Both the position numbers and the translations under genes were made by a program. Below, in pieces: positions 24,176 to 33,258 of a stretch of 43,539 nucleotides of DNA (positions are counted from its first letter, which is position 1; every line of letters starts with the position of its first letter). The notes beneath the pieces were generated by a model that searched no databases, was not told the origin of the DNA, and saw only the letters and a list, made by a program, of their open reading frames with translations. Source of the stretch: JAVBNN01 sp031551525 (lineage in GTDB: Bacteria > Bacillota > Negativicutes > Acidaminococcales > JAISLQ01); assembly GCA_031551525.1 (NCBI GenBank), contig JAVBNN010000006.1, positions 1 through 43,539 of the forward strand, given 5' to 3'.

Positions 24176-25591
24176 TCAAATCATTTTATTAAAACCTGCC
24201 AGGCATTCTTTTTGCCTTGCCAAAGCAGCACGCCCCAACTCGATTTGCCTCATAACCTGTTCAGGAGACGTCCCGCCGTAAGACTTTCTGTTATTCACAC
24301 AGATTTTCGGCTGGATAACCGGCAAGAGGTCTTCCGTAAACAACGCGGACAAACTTTGGTAAAACGCCAGCGGCAAATCGATAAGCATGCAGCCCTTTTC
24401 AATAGCATGCTGCACACATTTTCCCACTATCTCATGAGCCTCCCGAAAGGGCATGCCTTTTTTCACCAGATAGTCCGCCAAGTCGGTAGCGTTGGCAAAA
24501 TCCTGACGAACAGCTTGTTCCATTTTTTCCGAGTTTACCTTCATGCTCGACAGCATGGCCGCATAAACAGCTAATGAAAATTTCACCGTATCTATTGTAT
24601 CAAACAGGCCTTCTTTATCTTCCTGCAGATCCTTGTTATAGGTAAGCGGCAGACCCTTGACGACCGTAAGAAGCGCCACGAGATGCCCGTACACCCGACC
24701 GGTCTTCCCTCGTACCAGCTCGGCTATGTCAGGGTTTTTCTTCTGCGGCATCATAGATGATCCGGTCGCGTAAGCGTCATCGAGCTCAATAAAAGCAAAT
24801 TCCGTGCTAGACCATAGTATCACCTCTTCGCTCAGACGGCTAAGGTGACCCATAAGAATGGACGCAAAAGCCAGGTAGTCCAGTATATAGTCGCGGTCAC
24901 TCACCGCATCCATGCTGTTACTGTACACATCACCAAAGTTAAGTTCGGCAGCCACAAAATGCCGGTCTATTGGGAAAGTTGTTCCAGCCAGCGCCCCGGC
25001 GCCCAGCGGCATGATATCCGCGCCAGCCCACACCCCTTCCAGGCGGCGAAAATCGCGCGCCAGCATATTGAAATATACCAGAAGATGCTGGGCCAGCGTG
25101 ACCGGCTGCGCCCGTTGCAAATGGGTGTAACCGGGCATGATGCTGTCTTTATGCTGTCCGGCCAGGTCCAGCAGAACTTCTTCGAGGTTTACGATAAGCC
25201 CGGCCGTTTGCGCGACCTCTTTTTTTACATACATATGCAGGTCAAGCGCCACCTGATCGTTGCGGCTCCTGGCTGTGTGCAGACGTGCCCCAGCCGCGCC
25301 GATGCGATCAGTCAGCCGTTTTTCTATATTCATGTGTATGTCTTCGAGTGCCACAGAAAACTCAAAGTTCCCCGCTTCGATGTCGGCCAGTATGGCGTTG
25401 AGGCCGAGCACTATCTCCTCCGCGTCAGCGGACGGTATGATGCCGCACTTGCCCAGCATGCGGGCGTGTGCGATACTGCCACGTATGTCTTCTTTGTACA
25501 TGCGCTGGTCAAAACTGACCGAGGCGTTGAACTCCTCGACCAGTTTGTCCGTGCCTTTGGCAAATCGCCCGCCCCACAGTTTTCGGCTCAT
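24176..25591 (-). CDS. argH: Argininosuccinate lyase
   Basis: Last step of arginine synthesis: argininosuccinate to arginine and fumarate. 471 residues; N-terminal KLWGGRF, HTARSRNDQVALD near residues 105-117 and the signature GSSMMPQKKNPD near 276-287 with the catalytic serine. Its ATG overlaps the argG stop (ATGA). Last gene of the arg operon, followed by a terminator. Confidence 0.97.
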   Translation of the reverse strand: MSRKLWGGRFAKGTDKLVEEFNASVSFDQRMYKEDIRGSIAHARMLGKCGIIPSADAEEIVLGLNAILADIEAGNFEFSVALEDIHMNIEKRLTDRIGAAGARLHTARSRNDQVALDLHMYVKKEVAQTAGLIVNLEEVLLDLAGQHKDSIMPGYTHLQRAQPVTLAQHLLVYFNMLARDFRRLEGVWAGADIMPLGAGALAGTTFPIDRHFVAAELNFGDVYSNSMDAVSDRDYILDYLAFASILMGHLSRLSEEVILWSSTEFAFIELDDAYATGSSMMPQKKNPDIAELVRGKTGRVYGHLVALLTVVKGLPLTYNKDLQEDKEGLFDTIDTVKFSLAVYAAMLSSMKVNSEKMEQAVRQDFANATDLADYLVKKGMPFREAHEIVGKCVQHAIEKGCMLIDLPLAFYQSLSALFTEDLLPVIQPKICVNNRKSYGGTSPEQVMRQIELGRAALARQKECLAGFNKMI

Positions 25592-26802
25592 ACGCCGCGC
25601 TCCTTTTTCATCAGCGCGCGCACTTTGAGTGGCAAACCCAAAAGATTGATGAAACCTTCTGCGTCGGCCTGGTTGTATACCTCATCGCGTCCGAAAGTGA
25701 CGAACCCTTCGTGATAGAGGGAATAAGGTGATTTAGCGCCGGCGCTCTTGATATTGCCTTTAAAGAGTCTAAGTTTTACCGTGCCGGTCACCGTCTTTTG
25801 TGTTTCGTCGACAAAAGCGGCCAACGCTTCCCTAAGCGGCGCGTACCACATGCCGTCGTAGACCATTTCAGCGTATTTGATGCCAACCAGTTGCTTATAG
25901 TGGATGGTCGCCCGGTCAAGAGTGAGTGCCTCAAGCTCGTTGTGCGCATAATGAAGGATAGCGCCGCCCGGAGTTTCATACACGCCGCGCGACTTCATGC
26001 CGACCAGGCGGTTTTCCACCAAGTCCACGATGCCGATGCCGTGCTTGGCACCGATGTCGTTAAGCGTTTCCACCATTTCCACCGCGCCCAATTTTTTCCC
26101 GTTCAGGGCGACCGGAATGCCCTTTTCAAAGTCCAGTGTCACATATTCTCCTTCATTAGGCGCTTTTTCGATAGTATTACAGATCATATAGAGGTCGTCG
26201 AGCGGCTCATTGGCCGGATCCTCGAGATCGGCTCCTTCATGGCTGAGGTGCCAGATATTGCGATCCATGCTGTACGGGCGTTTTTTGGTGACCGGTATGG
26301 GTATGCCGTGCTTGTCGGCGTAGTCTATAGCATCCTCGCGCGAACGGATATCCCACTCCCGCCAGGGCGCGATGATGGTAAGATGTGGCGCAAGGGCCTT
26401 GACGGTCAGTTCAAAGCGTACCTGGTCGTTCCCTTTGCCGGTAGCACCGTGCGAAATGGCGTCGGCGCCTTCTTTTTCAGCTATCTCCACCAGTTTTTTC
26501 GCAATCAGCGGACGGGCGAAAGAAGTGCCCAGAAGGTACTTTTTCTCATACACTGCACCGGCTTTCAATACCGGCCAGACGAAATCTTCCAGAAACTCCG
26601 TTTTTAGATCTTCGATATAGCACTTGCTGGCACCGGATTTGAGCGCCTTATCGTAAACCGGATCCAGTTCCTCGCCTTGCCCCAGATCGCAGCACATGGC
26701 GATGACTTCACAGTCATAATTTTCCTTCAGCCAGGGGATGATAACCGAGGTATCCAGTCCGCCGGAATAGGCCAACACTACCTTTTTAACGTCTTTTTTC
26801 AT
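25588..26802 (-). CDS. argG: Argininosuccinate synthase
   Basis: Joins citrulline and aspartate with ATP. 404 residues from the ATG at 26802, beginning MKKDVKKVVLAYSGGLDTS with the PP-loop; GHGATGKGNDQVRFE-type motif (SHGATGKGNDQVRFE) near residue 115. A longer open frame reaches into the argF gene but lacks homology and a ribosome site; AAGGAG is at 26814-26819, 11 bases from the chosen ATG. It overlaps argH by 4 bases and is 106 bases after argF. Confidence 0.97.
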   Translation of the reverse strand: MKKDVKKVVLAYSGGLDTSVIIPWLKENYDCEVIAMCCDLGQGEELDPVYDKALKSGASKCYIEDLKTEFLEDFVWPVLKAGAVYEKKYLLGTSFARPLIAKKLVEIAEKEGADAISHGATGKGNDQVRFELTVKALAPHLTIIAPWREWDIRSREDAIDYADKHGIPIPVTKKRPYSMDRNIWHLSHEGADLEDPANEPLDDLYMICNTIEKAPNEGEYVTLDFEKGIPVALNGKKLGAVEMVETLNDIGAKHGIGIVDLVENRLVGMKSRGVYETPGGAILHYAHNELEALTLDRATIHYKQLVGIKYAEMVYDGMWYAPLREALAAFVDETQKTVTGTVKLRLFKGNIKSAGAKSPYSLYHEGFVTFGRDEVYNQADAEGFINLLGLPLKVRALMKKERGV

Positions 26803-26852
26803 CAAATTAACACTCCTTGTTTGATCATTAAGATATTTATTTGTAAATGCGC

Positions 26853-26893
26853 GGGTAGCTGTGTGGCGTCCGTGGACGGCCCAACAGCCACCC
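26853..26893 (-). other. Stem-loop in the argF-argG gap
   Basis: Outer stem GGGT-GCTGT with ACAGC-ACCC, one mismatch, and an inner CGTC/GACG stem. On the minus strand it is followed by AT-rich sequence without a T run, so it is more likely an mRNA stabiliser or processing element than a terminator. No T-box features. Confidence 0.4.
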
Positions 26894-26908
26894 TGGCAAA
26901 AGCATTCA

Positions 26909-27850
26909 TCAAAGCACCATATCACTCATCAACAGTGCCATAACCGCCTTTTGCACATGCAGGCGGTTTTCCGCCTGGTCAAAGATGACCGACTGCGGAC
27001 TTTCCATTACTTCTTCGGTTATCTCCTCGCCCCGGTGGGCGGGCAGGCAGTGCATAACTATAGCGTCCGACTTGGCGGCGTCCAGCATATAGCGGTTTAT
27101 TTGGTAGTCACTGAGCGCTTCCTGGCGGATGGACTGCTCCTGCTCCATGCCCATACTTGCCCATACGTCAGTATAAAGAACATCCGCTCCTTTGGCCGCC
27201 GCTAAGGGATCGGTCATTACGCTCACGTTGCAGCCAGTCTCAGAGGCCATATTTTGCGCTATAGCTACGATCTCCGGGTCGGGTTCATAGCCTTTTGGAC
27301 TGGCGCATATGCAGTCCATGCCCGTGCGGGCGCATGCAAACATCAAAGAATGCGCCATATTGTTCCCATCGCCCACATAGACGAACTTGCGCCCTTTAAC
27401 ATTACCCTTATGCTCCATGATAGTAAAAATATCCGTCAGGGCCTGGCAGGGGTGAAACTTGTCAGTCAGACCATTGATGACCGGTATTCCTGCGTATTTG
27501 GCCAGTTCTTCCACTATTTCGTGGCCATAAGTGCGGATCATGATACCGTCCACATAGCGCGACAGCACGCGGGCGGTATCTTTTACCGGTTCTCCACGCC
27601 CCATCTGGGTAGCCGCTTCGTTCAAATACAGTGGATGCCCGCCTAGTTGGTAAAAGCCCACTTCGAACGATACGCGCGTCCTGGTGGAGGCCTTGTGGAA
27701 GATCATGCCCAGCGTCTTCCCTGCCAAATAGTTATGCGGTTCACCACTTTTTTGTTTTCTTTTTATTTTTCTAGCCACGTCCATTATCGTCGCCACTTCA
27801 CCCACAGTTACATCCTTGAGCGACAAAAGGCTCCTGCCCCGTAAAGCCAT
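26909..27850 (-). CDS. argF: Ornithine carbamoyltransferase
   Basis: Makes citrulline from ornithine and carbamoyl phosphate. 313 residues with the carbamoyl-phosphate motif KASTRTRVSFE near 53-63, HPCQALTD near 137-144 and HCLPAHRGEE near 269-278 with the catalytic cysteine. GAGGT precedes the ATG. Twenty bases after argD. No carbamoyl-phosphate synthase genes are present in the window, so these must be elsewhere. Confidence 0.97.
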   Translation of the reverse strand: MALRGRSLLSLKDVTVGEVATIMDVARKIKRKQKSGEPHNYLAGKTLGMIFHKASTRTRVSFEVGFYQLGGHPLYLNEAATQMGRGEPVKDTARVLSRYVDGIMIRTYGHEIVEELAKYAGIPVINGLTDKFHPCQALTDIFTIMEHKGNVKGRKFVYVGDGNNMAHSLMFACARTGMDCICASPKGYEPDPEIVAIAQNMASETGCNVSVMTDPLAAAKGADVLYTDVWASMGMEQEQSIRQEALSDYQINRYMLDAAKSDAIVMHCLPAHRGEEITEEVMESPQSVIFDQAENRLHVQKAVMALLMSDMVL

Positions 27851-27870
27851 AATACTACCTCATTTTCTGA

Positions 27871-29064
27871 TTACTGGAGCGTGCCCAGTTCTTTGTCCAT
27901 AATGGCTACCGCGATGTCTATCTCTTTTTCTGTCACGATGAGCGGCGGCACCAGCCTTATCACATTGCCGGCCGTACAGTTTATTATCAGCCCTGCGGCC
28001 AGGCAGGCGTCTACCAGAGTTTTACCCGGCTGGCTGAGTTGCATCCCGAGCAGCAGTCCTTCACCGCGCACGGCGGTTATCAGAGCGGGGTACTTCTTTT
28101 TCAGGTCATTCAACTTTTCTTTGAAATAGGCTCCCTGCTTTGCCGCATTGGCCAAAAGGCCTTCTTGCTCTATAATATCAATCACTGTGTTAGCCGCCGC
28201 ACAGGAAAGCGCATTGCCGCCAAACGTCGAACCATGGTCTCCCGGACCGAAGATCTCGCTGACCTTCTCCTCGGCCAGCACCGCCCCCATGGGGAACCCT
28301 CCGCCGATGCCCTTGGCTACCGACATGACGTCCGGCTTGACCCCGCTATGCTCATAGGCGAACCATTTCCCTGTGCGCCCCACGCCGGTCTGTATCTCGT
28401 CGAACAACAAAAGCGCCTGGTATTTATCACACAAAGCGCGCACTTCGGCCAGATAGCCGTCCGGCGGCACATGTACGCCGCCTTCGCCTTGAATGGGCTC
28501 TAAGAGCACGGCGCAGACATCTTCACCCATCACCTTTTTCATTGCGCCCAAGTCGCCATATTCCACATGGTCAAAACCAGGCGGCAAAGGTGAATAACCG
28601 GCCTGATACTTCGGCTGTCCGGTGGCGGTCAGGGTAGCTAAGGTGCGACCGTGGAAAGAATGATGAGTGGTTATCACCCTCGACTTGCCTTCTTTCAGGC
28701 GGTTACCGTATTTACGGGCCATTTTCAAGGCCCCTTCGTTAGCTTCGGCGCCGCTGTTACACAGGAAAACCCGCGGAAAACAGGTTACACGCACCAGTTT
28801 TTCCACCAATTCCGACTGCACAGCCGTATAAAACAGATTGGAACAGTGAATTATTTTGCCCGCCTGCTGCCCGATAGCCGCCGCCAGTTCTTTATGCCCG
28901 TAGCCTAAGGAATTGACCGCTATCCCTGCGAGAAAATCGAGATACTTCCCGCCCTCACTGTCATACACCCAGCAGCCCTCACCGTGGTCAAGCACGATAG
29001 GCAAGCGGGTAAAAACCGGCAAATAATGCCGATTTTCTATTTTTATGGTTTCATGTTTGTCCAT
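27871..29064 (-). CDS. argD: Acetylornithine aminotransferase
   Basis: PLP enzyme forming N-acetylornithine. 397 residues; aminotransferase class III signature LLLFDEIQTGVGRTGKWFA near 219-237 and the PLP lysine in VAKGIGGGFP near 253-262. AAAGGAG lies before the ATG; five bases separate it from argB. Confidence 0.96.
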   Translation of the reverse strand: MDKHETIKIENRHYLPVFTRLPIVLDHGEGCWVYDSEGGKYLDFLAGIAVNSLGYGHKELAAAIGQQAGKIIHCSNLFYTAVQSELVEKLVRVTCFPRVFLCNSGAEANEGALKMARKYGNRLKEGKSRVITTHHSFHGRTLATLTATGQPKYQAGYSPLPPGFDHVEYGDLGAMKKVMGEDVCAVLLEPIQGEGGVHVPPDGYLAEVRALCDKYQALLLFDEIQTGVGRTGKWFAYEHSGVKPDVMSVAKGIGGGFPMGAVLAEEKVSEIFGPGDHGSTFGGNALSCAAANTVIDIIEQEGLLANAAKQGAYFKEKLNDLKKKYPALITAVRGEGLLLGMQLSQPGKTLVDACLAAGLIINCTAGNVIRLVPPLIVTEKEIDIAVAIMDKELGTLQ

Positions 29065-29068
29065 AGGA

Positions 29069-29956
29069 CTACTCCTTTACCACTTCCGTGCCAAACCCGG
29101 CGTCTGTAAATATTTCCATAATGATAGAATGCGGTTCGCGCCCGTCGATGATACATGCCTTTTTAGTGCCGGCCGATAGCGCTGTCACACAGGCTTTGAC
29201 CTTGGGGATCATGCCGCCGTCGATATTGCCTTTTATCATGAGTTCCTGCGCCTTTTCAAAAGTCAGGGTCGAAATGAACGTACTTTCATCGCGATAGTCA
29301 GAGAAAATGCCTTTTACGTCGGTGAGCAGCACTAGTTTCTCCGCTTTGAGCGCCCCGGCGATTTCGCCCGCCACACTGTCCGCGTTGATGTTGTAAGTCT
29401 CGCCGCTTGCACCCACGCCGGTCGGGGCGATGATAGGTATATAACCGGCGGCCAGAAGGTCTTCCACCAGTTGGATGTTCACTTTTTCAACCGCGCCGAC
29501 AAAACCGATATCAATGAGTTTTATATCACCGTTGTCGTATACTTCCGCCATATGTTTTTTCGCCACAACCAGGTCCGCGTCCTTGCCGTTGAGACCGATC
29601 GCCTTGCCGCCCTGGCGGTTGAGGAGATTTACCAGTTCGGTGTTCAGCTTGCCAACGAGTACCATTTCGGCTACCGCCACCGTCTCTTGGTCGGTGACCC
29701 TCAGTCCGCTGACAAACTCGGATTTTTTATCCATCTTTTTCAGCATGGCAGTGATCTCCGGGCCGCCGCCATGCACTACCACAGGCTTCATTCCGGCGCA
29801 CTGCAGGAAAACTATATCCTTCAACACTTTGTTCTTCAGATCTTCGTTGATCATAGCATTGCCGCCGTATTTTATGACCACCGTTTTGCCCTTGAAATGC
29901 ATCATATACGGAAGGGCCTCTACCAGGGTGTTTATCTGTTCAGTAGTTTTAATCAT
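29069..29956 (-). CDS. argB: Acetylglutamate kinase
   Basis: Phosphorylates N-acetylglutamate. 295 residues starting at the ATG at 29956, for which GGAGG is well spaced; an ATG five codons earlier is part of that ribosome site. The nucleotide/substrate loop VIKYGGNAM near residues 27-35 and VVHGGGPEI near 63-71 are present. The roughly 20-residue helix before the kinase core (NTLVEALPYMMHF) is the feature of hexameric, arginine-inhibited enzymes, so feedback inhibition by arginine is likely; this fits the argJ-type cyclic pathway. Confidence 0.96.
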   Translation of the reverse strand: MIKTTEQINTLVEALPYMMHFKGKTVVIKYGGNAMINEDLKNKVLKDIVFLQCAGMKPVVVHGGGPEITAMLKKMDKKSEFVSGLRVTDQETVAVAEMVLVGKLNTELVNLLNRQGGKAIGLNGKDADLVVAKKHMAEVYDNGDIKLIDIGFVGAVEKVNIQLVEDLLAAGYIPIIAPTGVGASGETYNINADSVAGEIAGALKAEKLVLLTDVKGIFSDYRDESTFISTLTFEKAQELMIKGNIDGGMIPKVKACVTALSAGTKKACIIDGREPHSIIMEIFTDAGFGTEVVKE

Positions 29957-29999
29957 GCGCGATACCTCCATAATCTATGATAGTTATATTATACTTCTA

Positions 30000-31205
30000 T
30001 CAGGTATGATATTCAGCATTTATTTTTACATAATCATAACTAAAGTCGCTCGTCCAGACAGTCGCTTTGCCCTCTGCGGCGCCCAGTTTCACTGTTATAG
30101 TTATATCGTGCTCGGACATAACGCCTTTGAGTTTTTCGAGGTCAGGCACAGTGCCCAGGCCATTTTCAAATATAATCTGCCCGTTGAGCGCTACCGATAC
30201 TTTATCCGGCGAAAAACTGGCACCCGAATAACCCGCCGCGCAGACTATGCGTCCCCAATTGGGGTCCTGCCCGAAAAAAGCCGTTTTTACCAGTGGCGAC
30301 TTGGCGATGGCCATGGCAACCACCTTGGCGTCCGTGTCGTTTTCCGCTTCGTTAACCTCCACCGTAAGAAACTTGGTCGCTCCTTCACCGTCGCGGGCAA
30401 TAAGTTTGGCCAAATCCTGGCTCACCGCAAGCAAGGCTTCATAAAAAATAGCGTAGTCCGGATGCTGCTCGCTGTCGATGGCCGGATTGCCGGCCAATCC
30501 GTTAGCCAGTACGATCATGCTGTCATTTGTGCTGGTATCGCCGTCTACCACCACCATATTGAAAGACTTGTCGGCAACCTCTTTTACCAGTTTTTTCAGA
30601 AACGCCGGTTGCACAGCTGCATCGGTCGTTATAAAGGAAAACATGGTCGCCATATTGGGGTGTATCATGCCGGCTCCTTTGGCTATACCGGCGATCACGG
30701 CCTTTTTGCCGTTCAGTTTGAATTCATAGGCGCTCTTTTTGACAAAAGTATCGGTTGTCTGGATAGCCAGAGTGGCTGCTTCGCCGCCCCCCACCGCCAG
30801 ATCTTTATAGGACTCCCTGATGCCTTGTTCCACCTTATCCATCGGCAAAAGATGTCCAATAACACCAGTAGAACAGACATACACCTGATTTTTTCCGGCG
30901 CCCAGCAGTTCTTCGGATAGCTGGGCCATGCGCTTGGCATCCGCCATGCCCTGCCCGCCTGTGCAGGCGTTGGCGCAACCAGCATTAAATACTATCGCTC
31001 TGGCGTAATCCTGTTTGGCTACTTCCCGGCTGAAAACAACCGCCGGAGAAGCCATGACGTTTTGCGTGAACACCGCCCCGGCCGCCGCCGGAACCAGGCT
31101 TGCGATAATGCCTACGTCATAGTTGCCGCTTTTTTTAATACCCGCCTTTACCCCGGCGGCCACAAACCCTTGAGGCGCCGTTATCCAGCCGTTTATCTGT
31201 TTCAT
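30000..31205 (-). CDS. argJ: Bifunctional ornithine acetyltransferase / N-acetylglutamate synthase
   Basis: Recycles the acetyl group from acetylornithine to glutamate. 401 residues; the self-cleavage site KGAGMIHPNMATM near residues 178-190 has the conserved threonine that becomes the nucleophile of the beta chain. Whether it also uses acetyl-CoA cannot be decided by sequence alone; no separate argA or argE is seen here, which favours the bifunctional form. Located between argC and argB. Confidence 0.95.
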   Translation of the reverse strand: MKQINGWITAPQGFVAAGVKAGIKKSGNYDVGIIASLVPAAAGAVFTQNVMASPAVVFSREVAKQDYARAIVFNAGCANACTGGQGMADAKRMAQLSEELLGAGKNQVYVCSTGVIGHLLPMDKVEQGIRESYKDLAVGGGEAATLAIQTTDTFVKKSAYEFKLNGKKAVIAGIAKGAGMIHPNMATMFSFITTDAAVQPAFLKKLVKEVADKSFNMVVVDGDTSTNDSMIVLANGLAGNPAIDSEQHPDYAIFYEALLAVSQDLAKLIARDGEGATKFLTVEVNEAENDTDAKVVAMAIAKSPLVKTAFFGQDPNWGRIVCAAGYSGASFSPDKVSVALNGQIIFENGLGTVPDLEKLKGVMSEHDITITVKLGAAEGKATVWTSDFSYDYVKINAEYHT

Positions 31206-31239
31206 ACGCTCACAAGTTCCTTTCTTTGATAAAGATACC

Positions 31240-32274
31240 TCATGGGTAGAGCGGCAGCTGGGTCAGCCCCATGTTTTCCGCCAACCCGAACATTATATTC
31301 ATATTTTGCACCGCCTGGCCGGAAGCTCCCTTAACGAGATTATCGAGAGCCGCCATAACGATGATCCTGCCTGTTCGCTGGTCAAACTGCCAGCCTATGT
31401 CGACATAATTGGAGCCGCGCACATTTTTCGTCTCGGGAAATTTCCCCTTACCCAGCAGGCGGATAAAATACTCCCCACCGTACATTTCTTCAAAAGCTTC
31501 CCTAACCGCCTGTTCGTCCGCGCCCGGCGAGAGATCGGCATAACAGGTCGCCAGTATACCGCGGTCGATGGGCAACAGGTGGGGTGTGAAAGATATGGTC
31601 ACAGGCTCTCTGGCAAACTCCGAATATACCTGCTCAATCTCCGGCGTATGCCGGTGCGAAGCTACCCCGTAAGGGCGGAAATTGCCGAACAACTCGGTGA
31701 AATGCACTCCGAGGGACAGTCCGCGCCCGGCGCCGCTGGCGCCCGACTTGGCGTCTACTATTATGCCACGGGCAAAAACCAGTTTTTCCTTTAAAAGCGG
31801 AGTAAGAGCCAGTATGGAAGCAGTCACATAACAACCCGGATTGGCCAATACTGCAGCGGTTTTTATCTGTTCGCGGTACAATTCGCACAGCCCGTAGACC
31901 GCCTTTGTGTCAGGGTCGGTATGTTCGACTTTGTACCATTTTTCATATGTTTTTATGTTTTTTAGGCGGTAATCCGCCCCGAGATCAATAAGCCTGGCTT
32001 TTTTACCCTGCAATGTTCTCCCGATCTTCATGGCGTGGCCATGCGGCAAACCAACGAAGATCACATCGCTGGCCTCCGTTATCTCATCTAGTTGTTCCAT
32101 GCTGGTCAGCTTTTGTCCATAAAACTTCGCCAGATGGGGATAGTTTTCCGCTATCGGCGCGCCGGTAGAGCTTTCTGAGGTTATATACGCTATTTCAACC
32201 TCCGGATGGCCGGCCAGCAGCCGCAACAACTCGGCGCCGGTATAGCCGGTCGCGCCAATAATACTGGCTTTCAC
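31240..32274 (-). CDS. argC: N-acetyl-gamma-glutamyl-phosphate reductase
   Basis: Reduces acetylglutamyl phosphate to the semialdehyde with NADPH. 344 residues: GATGYTGAELLRLL (nucleotide loop, start of the protein) and the catalytic cysteine in ANPGCYVT. A GTG three codons upstream overlaps the ribosome site; AAGGAG is 8 bases before the GTG at 32274, so this start is used. First gene of argCJBDFGH, behind a promoter with palindromic sequences. Confidence 0.96.
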   Translation of the reverse strand: MKASIIGATGYTGAELLRLLAGHPEVEIAYITSESSTGAPIAENYPHLAKFYGQKLTSMEQLDEITEASDVIFVGLPHGHAMKIGRTLQGKKARLIDLGADYRLKNIKTYEKWYKVEHTDPDTKAVYGLCELYREQIKTAAVLANPGCYVTASILALTPLLKEKLVFARGIIVDAKSGASGAGRGLSLGVHFTELFGNFRPYGVASHRHTPEIEQVYSEFAREPVTISFTPHLLPIDRGILATCYADLSPGADEQAVREAFEEMYGGEYFIRLLGKGKFPETKNVRGSNYVDIGWQFDQRTGRIIVMAALDNLVKGASGQAVQNMNIMFGLAENMGLTQLPLYP

Positions 32275-32293
32275 AAAAGTCACTCCTTTTTAA

Positions 32294-32316
32294 TTTATGC
32301 ATTTTGCGTGCATAAA
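32294..32316. promoter_or_regulatory. Palindrome in the argC leader, candidate arginine repressor site
   Basis: TTTATGCA-N7-TGCATAAA, perfect 8-bp arms. It lies about 20 bases before the argC start, downstream of the promoter. TGCATAAA-type half sites are compatible with ArgR boxes, but the spacer is longer than in the classic 18-base box. Confidence 0.5.
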
Positions 32317-32346
32317 AAATATCTTTCCTGGCGAAAATTTTGTTAT

Positions 32347-32362
32347 GTATATATTTATATAC
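32347..32362. promoter_or_regulatory. Palindrome over the argC -10 element, candidate ArgR box
   Basis: GTATATA-TT-TATATAC, perfect 7-bp arms, overlapping the -10 hexamer. The A/T-rich palindromic form and position agree with an ArgR/AhrC operator; no argR gene is in the window. Confidence 0.5.
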
Positions 32363-32382
32363 TTCCAGTCTACATCTGTCAA
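32354..32382 (-). promoter_or_regulatory. SigmaA promoter of the arg operon
   Basis: On the minus strand TTGACA (32377-32382), 17-base spacer, TATAAA (32354-32359). Confidence 0.85.
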
Positions 32383-32409
32383 TAAGTAAAACAAAAAAAT
32401 TTTATATTT

Positions 32410-33258
32410 TTAAATATTTCCTGTATACACATTCGTTAAAAAGTTTTTTGCCACAGCTTCCAGCTCATATAGCTTCTCGCGTGGAGTAGCCTCCGCCGCC
32501 AGCTTGTAACAAGGGAAGTAGCGGTTGACGTGAAGGGGTATACCCATATCTATATTTGCCAGCCAGGCGGCCAAACCGGCCATCTCCTTTGCACTGTCGT
32601 TGTGCCCCGGTATGATAAGCGTTGTCACCTCCACATGGCAGTAGTCGGCCAGCAGTTTTATATTTTCTTTAACCGGCTCCAGACTGCCGCCACACATCGT
32701 ATAATAAAAACCGTCCGTCCAACCCTTCAGGTCTATATTGGCCGCATCCAAAAGCGGCGCCAACGCAAGAAGCGGTTCCTTATTTATATAACCATTGCTC
32801 ACAAGCACATTTTTCAAGCCGGCCGCCCGGCAAAGTTCCGCGCATTCTTTGACGAACTCATAACAGACCAGCGGCTCGGCGTAAGTATAGGCTAGGCCGA
32901 TATTGCCGTCAGCGCGAGCCTGCCCGGCCAGCTCCACCAGTTCCCGCGCCGTCATTTTGTTCACCGGCGGCCTGTTCTGGGCGATCCGCCAGTTCTGGCA
33001 AAACCGACAGGACAGATTGCAACCCCAACTGCCCATAGAAAGTATCATGCTGCCAGGGTAGTAATTACGCAAAGGTTTTTTCTCTATTGGATCGAGCGCC
33101 AGCGCGGACACTTCACCATAATTCAGTGTTGCCAGGTCCCCTCCGTCATTACGCCGTGCCCGGCAAATACCACTTTGTCCTTCGACCAAACGGCAGGCCT
33201 GAGGACACAGTTCACACACTGCAGCCTCTCCGTCCCGCCGCCAGCAATCAGCTTTCAT
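32410..33258 (-). CDS. amrS: AmmeMemoRadiSam system radical SAM protein
   Basis: Radical SAM enzyme of the AmrS family, related to pyruvate formate-lyase activating enzymes. 282 residues; the 4Fe-4S motif CNLSCRFC near residues 79-86 (CX3CX2C) and additional N-terminal cysteines (CELCPQACRL, GICRAR) that fit a second cluster or zinc site. It overlaps the 3' end of the Memo-AMMECR1 gene by 11 bases, so both are cotranslated. The target of the modification is unknown in all organisms as far as I know. Downstream of it the arg operon promoter begins. Confidence 0.9.
   Translation of the reverse strand: MKADCWRRDGEAAVCELCPQACRLVEGQSGICRARRNDGGDLATLNYGEVSALALDPIEKKPLRNYYPGSMILSMGSWGCNLSCRFCQNWRIAQNRPPVNKMTARELVELAGQARADGNIGLAYTYAEPLVCYEFVKECAELCRAAGLKNVLVSNGYINKEPLLALAPLLDAANIDLKGWTDGFYYTMCGGSLEPVKENIKLLADYCHVEVTTLIIPGHNDSAKEMAGLAAWLANIDMGIPLHVNRYFPCYKLAAEATPREKLYELEAVAKNFLTNVYTGNI

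Noticed and set aside
24845..26607. Plus-strand open frames of 289 and 269 residues
   Set aside because: Antisense to argH and argG; composition and lack of motifs mark them as shadows.
26803..26908. T-box or attenuator between argF and argG
   Set aside because: There is a stem-loop but no T-box sequence, no alternative terminator and no T run in the direction of argG.
29475..30920. 481-residue plus-strand open frame
   Set aside because: It is antisense to argB and argJ, has no family resemblance and no ribosome site; the minus-strand genes are certain.
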